Positions 8,378 through 15,902 of a DNA stretch of 64,000 nucleotides are shown one piece after another. The notes under the pieces are model-generated. The model was not told the origin of the DNA, made no database searches, and saw nothing but the letters and a program-made list of their open reading frames with translations. The stretch spans positions 3,410,001-3,474,000 of the forward strand of contig NZ_OZ244785.1 in assembly GCF_965219715.1 (NCBI RefSeq). Reading direction: 5' to 3'. Source of the stretch: Bacterioplanoides sp965219715 (GTDB lineage: Bacteria; Pseudomonadota; Gammaproteobacteria; Pseudomonadales; Oceanobacteraceae). Numbering within the stretch: position 1 is the first letter of the stretch; each line of letters begins with the position of its first letter. The translations under genes were made by a program, and so were the position numbers.

Positions 8378-9769
8378 CTACAACCCATACCGTTTAATCT
8401 TATTAATCAGCCCCTGGCGCGTAATTCCCAGCGCTTGGGCGCTGTGAGTTTTATTCCCCTGATTTGCATCAAGCGCCTGCTGGATCAGTTTAATTTCCAG
8501 CGCAGAAACCTGTTCTTCCAGTGAAGCATCCGATGCTACTTCGCTGTGTTGTCCGGAGCTTGTAGTAACCGCAGCAGCGGAATCACCACGAATTAACTGA
8601 ATCTCCTGCATGCTGATGCTGTTATTCAGCGAAATGGCTGCAGCACTTTCCAGTGTGTTTTTTAGTTCTCGCACATTACCCGGCCAGGGTGTGGATAAAA
8701 ACCAGCGACAGGCATCGTTATCAACACTGAGGGAGGTGTTGTGTTGCTGGTTATACAAAGCAATAAAGTGATTCACCAGTGGCGTAATATCTTCTTTGCG
8801 TTGTTCCAGTCCGGTGGTGGTAATGGTTAAACCCTTGATGCGGTAATATAGGTCTTCGCGGAAATTCCCTTGTTGTACTTCGCTGGGTACATCACGGTTG
8901 GTGGCGCTGACTAGGCGAATATCAATCTGTTCCAGCTCGCGGCTGCCCACCGGATAATAACTGCCTTCCTGTAATACCCGCAGTAATTTTACCTGCATCG
9001 CCAGTGGCATTTCACCAATTTCATCGAGGAATAAGGTGCCGCCGTCGGCAGTTGCTAACAGGCCTTTACGATCTTTATCGGCGCCGGTAAAAGCACCTTT
9101 TTTATAGCCGAATAATTCACTTTCCAGCAGTTCGGCAGGAATAGCGCCACAATGAACTGAGATAAAGGCTTTGTCTTTGCGGCTGCTGCCCTGGTGAATT
9201 GCATTGGCAATAATTTCTTTACCGGTACCGCTGGGGCCCTGAATAAAGACCGGCACCTGGGTGGCAGAAATACGCTGAATTAATTCCCGGGTGGTCTGTA
9301 CCGAAGCACTGTTACCGATTAAGCCAAAGTCCGGTGTGTCCGGCTGACGTTGTTGTAACTGCTGCTCCAGGTTAGAAACCTGTTTTAATAAACTGTGTTT
9401 ATCCAGCGCCCGGGCAATAATGATTTTTAACATATCCGGATCAACCGGCTTGGCGATAAAATCCCAGGCGCCGAGCTCAATCGCTTGCACCGCCAGCGAG
9501 CGATCATCATGTCCAGTTAACACCAGTAATGGCACATCCTGATAATGCTGAATCGATTGCAGACCATCTTGTGGATGAAAGCTCGGCGGTAGCGCCAGAT
9601 CGTGAATCACCAGATCAAACGGCTGATCCTGTTTGGCTTGGTTAAACGCCGTCAGGCCAGATTCAGCATCGCCACAGCTAACCACTTCATAACCACTCTG
9701 GTTCAGCCATAAACTGCACAGCTCACAAAAAGCACGTTCGTCATCAATTAATAAAATACGTGCGCTCAT
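8378..9769 (-). CDS. Sigma54-dependent response regulator (NtrC/AtoC type)
   Basis: 463 aa. It has a receiver domain (residues ~3-120) with acidic pocket DDE at 9-11 and phospho-acceptor Asp57 in LVIHDLALPP; a AAA+ domain with Walker A GPSGTGKE, the sigma54-contact loop GAFTGA and Walker B GGTLFLDEIG; and a C-terminal Fis-type helix-turn-helix (QALGITRQGLINKIKRYGL). It activates sigma54 promoters on phosphorylation. The stop of the upstream histidine kinase overlaps its start by one base (TAATG), so they are translationally coupled partners. Targets are not evident. The last 49 bases recur at 6572-6620. Confidence 0.92.
   Translation of the reverse strand: MSARILLIDDERAFCELCSLWLNQSGYEVVSCGDAESGLTAFNQAKQDQPFDLVIHDLALPPSFHPQDGLQSIQHYQDVPLLVLTGHDDRSLAVQAIELGAWDFIAKPVDPDMLKIIIARALDKHSLLKQVSNLEQQLQQRQPDTPDFGLIGNSASVQTTRELIQRISATQVPVFIQGPSGTGKEIIANAIHQGSSRKDKAFISVHCGAIPAELLESELFGYKKGAFTGADKDRKGLLATADGGTLFLDEIGEMPLAMQVKLLRVLQEGSYYPVGSRELEQIDIRLVSATNRDVPSEVQQGNFREDLYYRIKGLTITTTGLEQRKEDITPLVNHFIALYNQQHNTSLSVDNDACRWFLSTPWPGNVRELKNTLESAAAISLNNSISMQEIQLIRGDSAAAVTTSSGQHSEVASDASLEEQVSALEIKLIQQALDANQGNKTHSAQALGITRQGLINKIKRYGL
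8379..8427 (-). repeat. Direct repeat, right copy (inside response regulator 3' end)
   Basis: This is the intact partner of the 49-base repeat at 6572-6620. Both copies have the same orientation and are 1807 bases apart start to start, with the AT-rich gene 6842-8302 between them. Confidence 0.85.
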
Positions 9770-11739
9770 TATGATTCTCCGTGGGGCGGACAGCTGCAGG
9801 GAATAGGCAGGGTGATAATAAAAGACACCGGCCAGCCAAGATCGTCGCGGTGCTCGATCCAGCCGTTATGGGCATCCACAATACGGCGAACAATGGACAA
9901 ACCGAGACCGGTGCCACCGCTGCGTTTGGTAATAAAAGGTTCGAATAAATGGGGCAGCACGTCTTCGGGAATGGCCGGACCTTGGTTATGTACCGCCAGC
10001 ATCAGTTTTTTATCGTCCTGCTGGTATTTCACCACCAGTAAAATATCGGCTTTGGCGTTTGCTGTTTTGCCTGATTCTTGATTTTGGCTTGCGTCTTTAT
10101 CGACAAACGCAGCAGCGTTTTCCAACAGGTTAATCAGAATCTGCTGAATTTTATCGGCGTCAAAACAGGCGGTTAATTGCTGCGGTAACTCATGGTCGAT
10201 CTGTACTTTATACAGGCCGGAAATCTGCTCACACACCTGGCGAATCAGTGGTAATAAATTCACTTCGCGCAGCTGCAATTCCATTTTCCCGGCGTAGGCC
10301 AGGGTATCGCGAATCAGCAGTTCGGCCCGGGCCACCTGATTCTGAATATGGCCTTTAATCGCCGGATCGGTTTGTGCCGAAGCCATGTTAATAATATTCA
10401 ACGGGTTGCGTAATTCGTGGGCGATGGCGGCGGTTAAACCACCCAGCTCCACCAGATGCTGCTGTTTAATCCGTTCCCGCTCGGCCTTGGCTTCGACCTT
10501 AGCCAGCTGTAATGAACGTTCCAGCGAGGCGCAGACATTCGGAATTAAGGTCGCTAATAATTCCGCCATATGTTGTTTACTCGGCGGTTGATCCTGCCAG
10601 CCGTGTAAATGACATTCCCAGCTGCCACGTTTAATACAGGTGAATAACGTTGGCTGATCACTGTCGACCAGCACATCGCCGTTGGAGGCAAAAATCTTTA
10701 CCCCGGTATGGTTATCCTGCTGGGCGGATGGTTTGTGTTGCTTCCAAACAGTTTCAATCGCTTTGGCCAGCGCAGGCCAGGAAGTGGCGCTGTTTAATTG
10801 CTGCAACCATTGGTTGAGGGTGCTTTCGTCGATGGTAGCACCGGGATACACCAGCCGATCAGAAAACTGTCGTGCCGGGCCGTATAACAACCAGGCAAGC
10901 ATTAATAACAGGCTGGAGTAAGAGAACAGCTGCAGCGTGGGTACGTCGGCCAGCTCGGTCATGGCCACCGGCGCTAATAACGACAACAACAGCGTCATCA
11001 GCAGCATCGACACCACCAGAACCGCCAGCCACTGCAATGCCTGACTCACCCAGCGATTAACTTCTACTAAGCGATAACGCGCAACGGAATACACCAGCAA
11101 CACCGCATAGGTCGGTAATGCCAGCATGGGGTAAGGGAAAAAATCGATATGCAGCGACGGCAGAATAAAACTGGTGGCCAGTGAAAATCCCCAGCCACTG
11201 GCAATAAACATCGCGATGATAGAACGACGCTTATTCAGCTGGCTGACGTGTTGGCGGCTGTTGCGATAACCAAACAACAGCAGGATATGGGCAACCACAC
11301 CGACCACCACGGTATACACCACGTTTAACCAACCCACCCGGTCGATATGGAAAAACTGCGGGAAGATATTCCAGGCCGCCAGATGACCCCCATCGCCAAT
11401 AATACTCAGCGCAGTCACCGCCAGCGCCATCAGATACAGCAGTGGAATAAAGCGATAGATGCGCTCGGGTAATGGCAAATTGCCGCGTAACCACAACACC
11501 ACAAAATGCAGGAAACTGGTCGGCAATAACGGATTGGCCAGCAGCAGGGCAATCGCCAGTTGCGGCTGGTTATACATCACCGCTAGGTGGCCGGAACACC
11601 ACAGCGCCATCGACAAACAGAACGCCGCCAGCGCTACCAGAGCCGGTTCTTCACGACGGCGTGACCATAACCACCAGGCGGTGCCGGAGGCCGAAAGCAG
11701 TGTGAGCCACATACTGGCGGTGAACAGGGTGATCAGCAT
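9769..11739 (-). CDS. Membrane sensor histidine kinase
   Basis: 656 aa. The N-terminal ~290 residues hold about nine hydrophobic segments arranged as a 7TM-like block followed by two more helices, then a GAF-like cytoplasmic linker, the dimerisation H-box AIAHELRNPLNIINMAS with the phospho-His, and an HATPase_c domain (N box LINLLENAAAFVD, G boxes NQGPAIPEDVLPHLFEPF and GGTGLGLSIVRRIVDAHNG). It phosphorylates the adjacent sigma54 response regulator (TAATG overlap). The layout resembles PrsK-type kinases of PrsK/PrsR pairs, but no exosortase or PEP-CTERM gene is visible, so I do not assign that name. The signal is unknown. It is divergent from the bd oxidase operon. Confidence 0.88.
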   Translation of the reverse strand: MLITLFTASMWLTLLSASGTAWWLWSRRREEPALVALAAFCLSMALWCSGHLAVMYNQPQLAIALLLANPLLPTSFLHFVVLWLRGNLPLPERIYRFIPLLYLMALAVTALSIIGDGGHLAAWNIFPQFFHIDRVGWLNVVYTVVVGVVAHILLLFGYRNSRQHVSQLNKRRSIIAMFIASGWGFSLATSFILPSLHIDFFPYPMLALPTYAVLLVYSVARYRLVEVNRWVSQALQWLAVLVVSMLLMTLLLSLLAPVAMTELADVPTLQLFSYSSLLLMLAWLLYGPARQFSDRLVYPGATIDESTLNQWLQQLNSATSWPALAKAIETVWKQHKPSAQQDNHTGVKIFASNGDVLVDSDQPTLFTCIKRGSWECHLHGWQDQPPSKQHMAELLATLIPNVCASLERSLQLAKVEAKAERERIKQQHLVELGGLTAAIAHELRNPLNIINMASAQTDPAIKGHIQNQVARAELLIRDTLAYAGKMELQLREVNLLPLIRQVCEQISGLYKVQIDHELPQQLTACFDADKIQQILINLLENAAAFVDKDASQNQESGKTANAKADILLVVKYQQDDKKLMLAVHNQGPAIPEDVLPHLFEPFITKRSGGTGLGLSIVRRIVDAHNGWIEHRDDLGWPVSFIITLPIPCSCPPHGES

Positions 11740-12060
11740 GAACTGTAAACTCTCTTTACGGCTTGCCTGGGTTTGTGTCTACCCAGTTTACACCTAATGG
11801 GTAATTTTCACTGCCTATAATGCAGTAGCAAGCAAAACAGCTGGCTGTACCAGATCGCCAGCACGTCAGTTGTGATCAGGGTTACAGGCTAGTAAGTGAG
11901 TATTAACCCCGCTTTTCTGCGCCTGAACCCCAGGTCTGGCACGCTTTCAGCAATAACCAGGCCTAAGGGCTGAACCTTGTAGAGAGGTCGGTACCGGTTT
12001 GATCAGCACCAAAAAGCCGTCAGAGCTTTGCTTAACGCAACACACTTTAGGTACTCAATT
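11740..12060. other. Divergent intergenic region, kinase / bd oxidase
   Basis: 321 bases with no credible ORF. It holds a candidate Anr/Fnr-type site at 11999-12012 and a Shine-Dalgarno-like AGG at 12049-12051 for the oxidase gene. Nothing else was recognised. Confidence 0.5.
11999..12012 (+). promoter_or_regulatory. Candidate Anr/Fnr box upstream of bd oxidase
   Basis: TTGATcagcACCAA matches TTGAT-N4-ATCAA at 9 of 10 defined positions and lies 48 bases before the cydA-like start. Oxygen-responsive control of bd oxidases by Anr/Fnr is established in related bacteria; this particular site is inferred. Confidence 0.4.
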
Positions 12061-13533
12061 ATGTTGGATGTTATCGCTTCTATGCCCGATAGCGCCATGC
12101 TGTCGCGGATTCAATTCGCCTTCACGGTTAGCTACCACATTATGTTTCCCACCATCACCATTGGCCTGTCGCTGTACCTGGCCTTTATGGAAGGTATGTG
12201 GCTGAGAACAAAAAATCCTGCTTACCTGCAACAGGTAAAATTCTGGATGAAGCCGTTTGCCATCACCTTTGGTATGGGCGTGGTGTCCGGTGTGGTGTTG
12301 TCTTATGAATTTGGCACCAACTTCAGTAAATTCTCCGAAGTGGTGGGGCCGGTGCTGGCACCGCTATTGGCTTATGAGGTGTTAACCGCGTTTTTCCTTG
12401 AAGCCGGTTTCCTCGGCATTATGCTATTCGGCTGGAACCGGGTTTCACCCAAGGTGCATTTTATCGCCACCTGTACCGTTGCCATCGGTACGGTGTTTTC
12501 GTCGTTCTGGATTCTGGCCGCCAACTCCTGGATGCACACACCCGCCGGTTATGAAATTGTCGACGGTGTGTTCCACGTTACCAGCTGGCTGGAAGTGATT
12601 TTTAATCCGTCGTTCCCGTACCGCCTGGCGCATATGTTATTGGCGACCTTCCTGTCGGCGTCGTTGTTATTTGCTGGCGTGAACGCGTACTACCTACTGA
12701 AAAAGAAACACACCGAGTTTGCCAAAATTGGTTTTTCCACCGCGATGGCAGCGATTCTGGTACTGGCACCGCTGCAGGTTGTGGTTGGTGATTTCCACGG
12801 TTTAAACGTAGCGGAACATCAGCCGGTGAAACTGGCGGCGATGGAAGGCATCTGGCAAACCGAAAAAGGTGCGGCATTACGTTTATTCGCCTGGCCGGAT
12901 GAAGAAACCGAAAGCAATAAAATGGAAGTGGCCATCCCGAAACTGGCCAGCTTAATTATTACTCACGATCTCGACGGTGAAATTGCCGGTCTGGATCAGG
13001 TGGAAGCGAAAGACCGTCCACCGGTGGCTGTGGTGTTTTTCTCCTTCCGCATTATGTTGGGTCTGGGTGGCTTGATGCTGTTACTGGGTCTGGCTGGCTG
13101 GTATGCCCGTCGCAAAGGCATTTTATTTGAAAGCCGACCACTGCATTTATTTGCTGTGGCTATGATTCCTGCCGGTGTGATCGCTACCTTAGCCGGTTGG
13201 TATGTGGTGGAAGTGGGTCGTCAGCCCTGGTTAGTGAACGGGCTGGTACGTACCGTGGACGTGATTTCGCCAATTCCGGCAGAAAACGTTGCCTTTACCC
13301 TGGCGCTGTTTGTGTTGGTGTACACCACGCTGTTTTTCACCTACCTGTACTTTATGCGCAAGCTGATTTTAAAAGGGCCGATGTCGATTGAAGAGGCACT
13401 GGAATCGCTGGAACGTAATGACCTGGAAGATGAAGACTTGCCGGCAACGTTAAATCCGGCTCAGGTAGACATGGGTTACAGCCAAGAGCTGTCGCAATAT
13501 TTATCCGATCAAAATAATAAAGGAGAAAAATAA
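12061..13533 (+). CDS. cydA: Cytochrome bd-type quinol oxidase subunit I (CioA-like)
   Basis: 490 aa from ATG at 12061 (AGG 9 nt upstream; the longer frame would need a TTG start). It has about nine membrane helices, haem-ligand His26 in SYHIMFPT, a conserved HMLLAT helix with the second haem His, and GRQPW on the quinol side. The Q-loop between helices 6 and 7 is short, as in the cyanide-insensitive CioA subfamily rather than E. coli CydA (522 aa). It oxidises quinol and reduces oxygen to water at the inner membrane without proton pumping. First gene of an operon with cydB and a small membrane protein; a possible Anr site lies upstream. The choice between CydA and CioA naming rests on the short loop. 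Confidence 0.92.
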   Translation: MLDVIASMPDSAMLSRIQFAFTVSYHIMFPTITIGLSLYLAFMEGMWLRTKNPAYLQQVKFWMKPFAITFGMGVVSGVVLSYEFGTNFSKFSEVVGPVLAPLLAYEVLTAFFLEAGFLGIMLFGWNRVSPKVHFIATCTVAIGTVFSSFWILAANSWMHTPAGYEIVDGVFHVTSWLEVIFNPSFPYRLAHMLLATFLSASLLFAGVNAYYLLKKKHTEFAKIGFSTAMAAILVLAPLQVVVGDFHGLNVAEHQPVKLAAMEGIWQTEKGAALRLFAWPDEETESNKMEVAIPKLASLIITHDLDGEIAGLDQVEAKDRPPVAVVFFSFRIMLGLGGLMLLLGLAGWYARRKGILFESRPLHLFAVAMIPAGVIATLAGWYVVEVGRQPWLVNGLVRTVDVISPIPAENVAFTLALFVLVYTTLFFTYLYFMRKLILKGPMSIEEALESLERNDLEDEDLPATLNPAQVDMGYSQELSQYLSDQNNKGEK

Positions 13534-14528
13534 TGGATATCGCACTCGTTTATTTATTACTGATTGGTTTTGGCATTCTGGTGTATGTATTACTGGATGG
13601 CTTTTCGCTGGGTGTGGGTATTCTGTCACCGCTGCTGAAAAATGCCGATGAAAAAGGCATCGCCATGAAAAGCCTGTCGCACATCTGGGACAGCAACCAG
13701 ACCTGGCTGGTGTTTGGTGGTGTGGTGTTGTTTGTTGCCTTTCCGGTGGTGTATTCCTTCGTATTATCGAATTTATACCTGCCGATTATTATGATGCTGA
13801 TAGCGTTAATCTTCCGGGGGGTGGCGTTTGAATTCCGCTTTAAATCCGACACCAGCCAAAAATGGTGGGACATCAGCTTTGCGGCCGGTTCGATAATCGC
13901 GACCTTCTGTCAGGGCATTATCCTCGGTGCATTAGTGGGTGATATGTCTGCGGGTAAAACCATGGACGATCCGGTGCAATGGTTAACGCCGTTTTCACTG
14001 TTAACCGGGTTTGCGCTGGTGGCGGGTTACGCCTTGTTGGGTGCCTGCTGGTTAGTGCGTAAAACCCAGGCGGGTCTGCATAAGCGTGCCAAAGCTTATG
14101 CTCAGGCTTTATTGTTCGCTATGTTGGGCTTTATGGCAGCAGTCAGTATCTGGATGTTGCTGGATCAGCCGGTGATTGCCGAGCGCTGGTTGGTGTTCCC
14201 GCAAAATCTGATACTGGCACCGTTACCACTCCTCACCCTGTTTTTTGCCTGGCGTTTATGGCAGCTGCTTAAAGCAGATAATGATCCGGGTTTAAAGCCT
14301 CTGGGTTATGCCATGGGATTATTTATGACCGCGTTTGGTGGTTTAATTGCCGGTATTTTCCCGTACATTATTCCGGGTCGGTTAACCATCTGGGAAGCGA
14401 TTGCGCCGGATAAGTCGGTGTACTTTACGCTGGTGGGTATTCTGGTATTTATCCCGGTTATTATCAGCTACAACATTTACAGCTACCGGACTTTTAGTGG
14501 TAAAACTTCGTTAAAGGATGGTTACTGA
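13533..14528 (+). CDS. cydB: Cytochrome bd-type quinol oxidase subunit II
   Basis: 331 aa, very hydrophobic, about eight to nine membrane helices. It begins with the family-typical IALVYLLLIGFGILVYVLLDGFSLGVGIL and includes HIWDSNQTWLVFGG, which matches the CydB/CioB signature around the N-terminal helices. It partners subunit I in the inner membrane. Its start overlaps the cydA stop by one base (TAATG, SD AGGAG just before), and its own stop overlaps the next small gene (TGATG), so the three are translationally coupled. Confidence 0.92.
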   Translation: MDIALVYLLLIGFGILVYVLLDGFSLGVGILSPLLKNADEKGIAMKSLSHIWDSNQTWLVFGGVVLFVAFPVVYSFVLSNLYLPIIMMLIALIFRGVAFEFRFKSDTSQKWWDISFAAGSIIATFCQGIILGALVGDMSAGKTMDDPVQWLTPFSLLTGFALVAGYALLGACWLVRKTQAGLHKRAKAYAQALLFAMLGFMAAVSIWMLLDQPVIAERWLVFPQNLILAPLPLLTLFFAWRLWQLLKADNDPGLKPLGYAMGLFMTAFGGLIAGIFPYIIPGRLTIWEAIAPDKSVYFTLVGILVFIPVIISYNIYSYRTFSGKTSLKDGY

Positions 14529-14659
14529 TGGCGGCTGTTAATTCTGCAAAAACCAAAAAAAACCATCAGCTGCGTAACGCTGTGATCTTGTATCTCGCCG
14601 GAGTGTTTACTCTGGCGCTGGTGGCATACAGTGCAAAAGCGCTGCTGGGCTTTCTCTGA
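14528..14659 (+). CDS. Small single-pass membrane protein of the bd oxidase operon
   Basis: 43 aa. ATG at 14528 overlaps the cydB stop as TGATG, and the frame closes with TGA at 14657. The N-terminus is basic and polar (KTKKNHQLR), followed by one membrane helix of about 22 residues. In size, position and topology it fits the CydX/CioZ/DUF2474 accessory peptides encoded directly after bd oxidase subunits, which stabilise the oxidase. Sequence similarity to a named family could not be checked, so the role is inferred from context. Confidence 0.65.
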   Translation: MAAVNSAKTKKNHQLRNAVILYLAGVFTLALVAYSAKALLGFL

Positions 14660-14671
14660 ACGTTATCCGAA

Positions 14672-15712
14672 TCACTCGCCCGGCAGCTGCAAGAACTGTT
14701 GTCGGGCCTGGGTTGGCGATAAACCACAATGACGCTGATAACTGCGGCTGAAACCACTTAAATTGCTGTAGCCTAATAACCCGGCAATATCGGTAAAGCT
14801 GTAGCTGGAATGTTGTAAATACTGGTTGGCCAGTTCATGACGTACCGAATCCACCAGGGCGCGATAGCTGATGTTGTGCTCTTTTAAGCGCCGCTGCAAT
14901 GTACGGTGGCCCATGTTTAATACCCGGGCAATATCTTCAATGGGCGCGCCGTTATTGGCCAGCGATAAACTGATGGTTTGGCGAATCTGATGAATAAATC
15001 CGGCGTGGTGTTCCGGAATACTGCGCTTAACCCGGTTAATAAACTGGCTGATAATTTCCGCCACCGACTGATCCATTAAAGCGTTGTCAGACGTTACCGC
15101 TAATTCATGATTGTTAAATACCACCGGGCAACCAAAGTACTGGGCGTATTGTTCAATCTGTGCCGGGTTGGTTTCGTGGCGGGTAAAATAGCAGGCCCGT
15201 AGTGGATAATTCTTTCCTAATAAATGATTAATCGCGTTATACACCACGGCTAAAACATAATCCTCAATTTGGGTATAACGTAACAGGTGTGGGTGTACGG
15301 CACGTACGCAGGTGTGAATATGATTTTCGCCCACCGTCACTTCAATCTGGCCACCATAAACGATGTGGCTCATGTATTTTTCCAGCACTTTAATCACATC
15401 CATTAAAGTCCGGCAGTTAGCAAACATGGGGACTAAGGGCGTGAGGATATAAGCACCCTGGCGTTTGGCTAATTGCAGTGCCAGGTCCGGGCAATTCAAT
15501 TCACGGGCACTGTGTTCCAGCAACTCAACAAACTGCTCCTGGGTAACCAGCAGGCGTGGGTGACTGGTGGCTGAGGTGGAAAACTTCTCATCGATATAGC
15601 TATCACGATCCAGTCCGACCGCTTCATACAGCACGGTTGGGTTGCCACCCCGGCTGATCGCCAGGTCGCTGAATCCGGTAAGAAAGCTGGTGTTGATATA
15701 GCCGTGCGACAT
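14672..15712 (-). CDS. AraC-family transcriptional regulator
   Basis: 346 aa with an N-terminal arabinose-binding-like domain of the OruR/GliR group (residues ~20-210) and a C-terminal double helix-turn-helix: IEDIARVLNMGHRTLQRRLKEHN, then FTDIAGLLGYSNLSGFSRSYQRHCGLSPTQARQ. This fold senses small organic or lipid-like ligands. It ends 12 bases from the end of the bd oxidase operon (convergent) and is divergent from the desaturase fusion gene 190 bases away, which is its most likely target. Confidence 0.88.
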   Translation of the reverse strand: MSHGYINTSFLTGFSDLAISRGGNPTVLYEAVGLDRDSYIDEKFSTSATSHPRLLVTQEQFVELLEHSARELNCPDLALQLAKRQGAYILTPLVPMFANCRTLMDVIKVLEKYMSHIVYGGQIEVTVGENHIHTCVRAVHPHLLRYTQIEDYVLAVVYNAINHLLGKNYPLRACYFTRHETNPAQIEQYAQYFGCPVVFNNHELAVTSDNALMDQSVAEIISQFINRVKRSIPEHHAGFIHQIRQTISLSLANNGAPIEDIARVLNMGHRTLQRRLKEHNISYRALVDSVRHELANQYLQHSSYSFTDIAGLLGYSNLSGFSRSYQRHCGLSPTQARQQFLQLPGE

Positions 15713-15902
15713 TCACGCGTCACTCAGTTGCTGCAAGTTAGTGGTTATATCCTGCTCAGTCTGACGTAAAAAGGCAAATTGGTGACGTAAAATGATAAGC
15801 GGACTTATGGATTTGGGTCAAACTAATCCTGTGTTCGCTGCCCGCTGCAAAACTTTCAACCTTCAACACCCTGGGCGCACAATAACAAGAGGTGAACCCG
15901 AT

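Noticed and set aside
12028..12060. Upstream TTG start for the cydA-like gene
   Set aside because: TTG is unlikely with no ribosome-binding site. ATG 12061 has one and gives a normal N-terminus.
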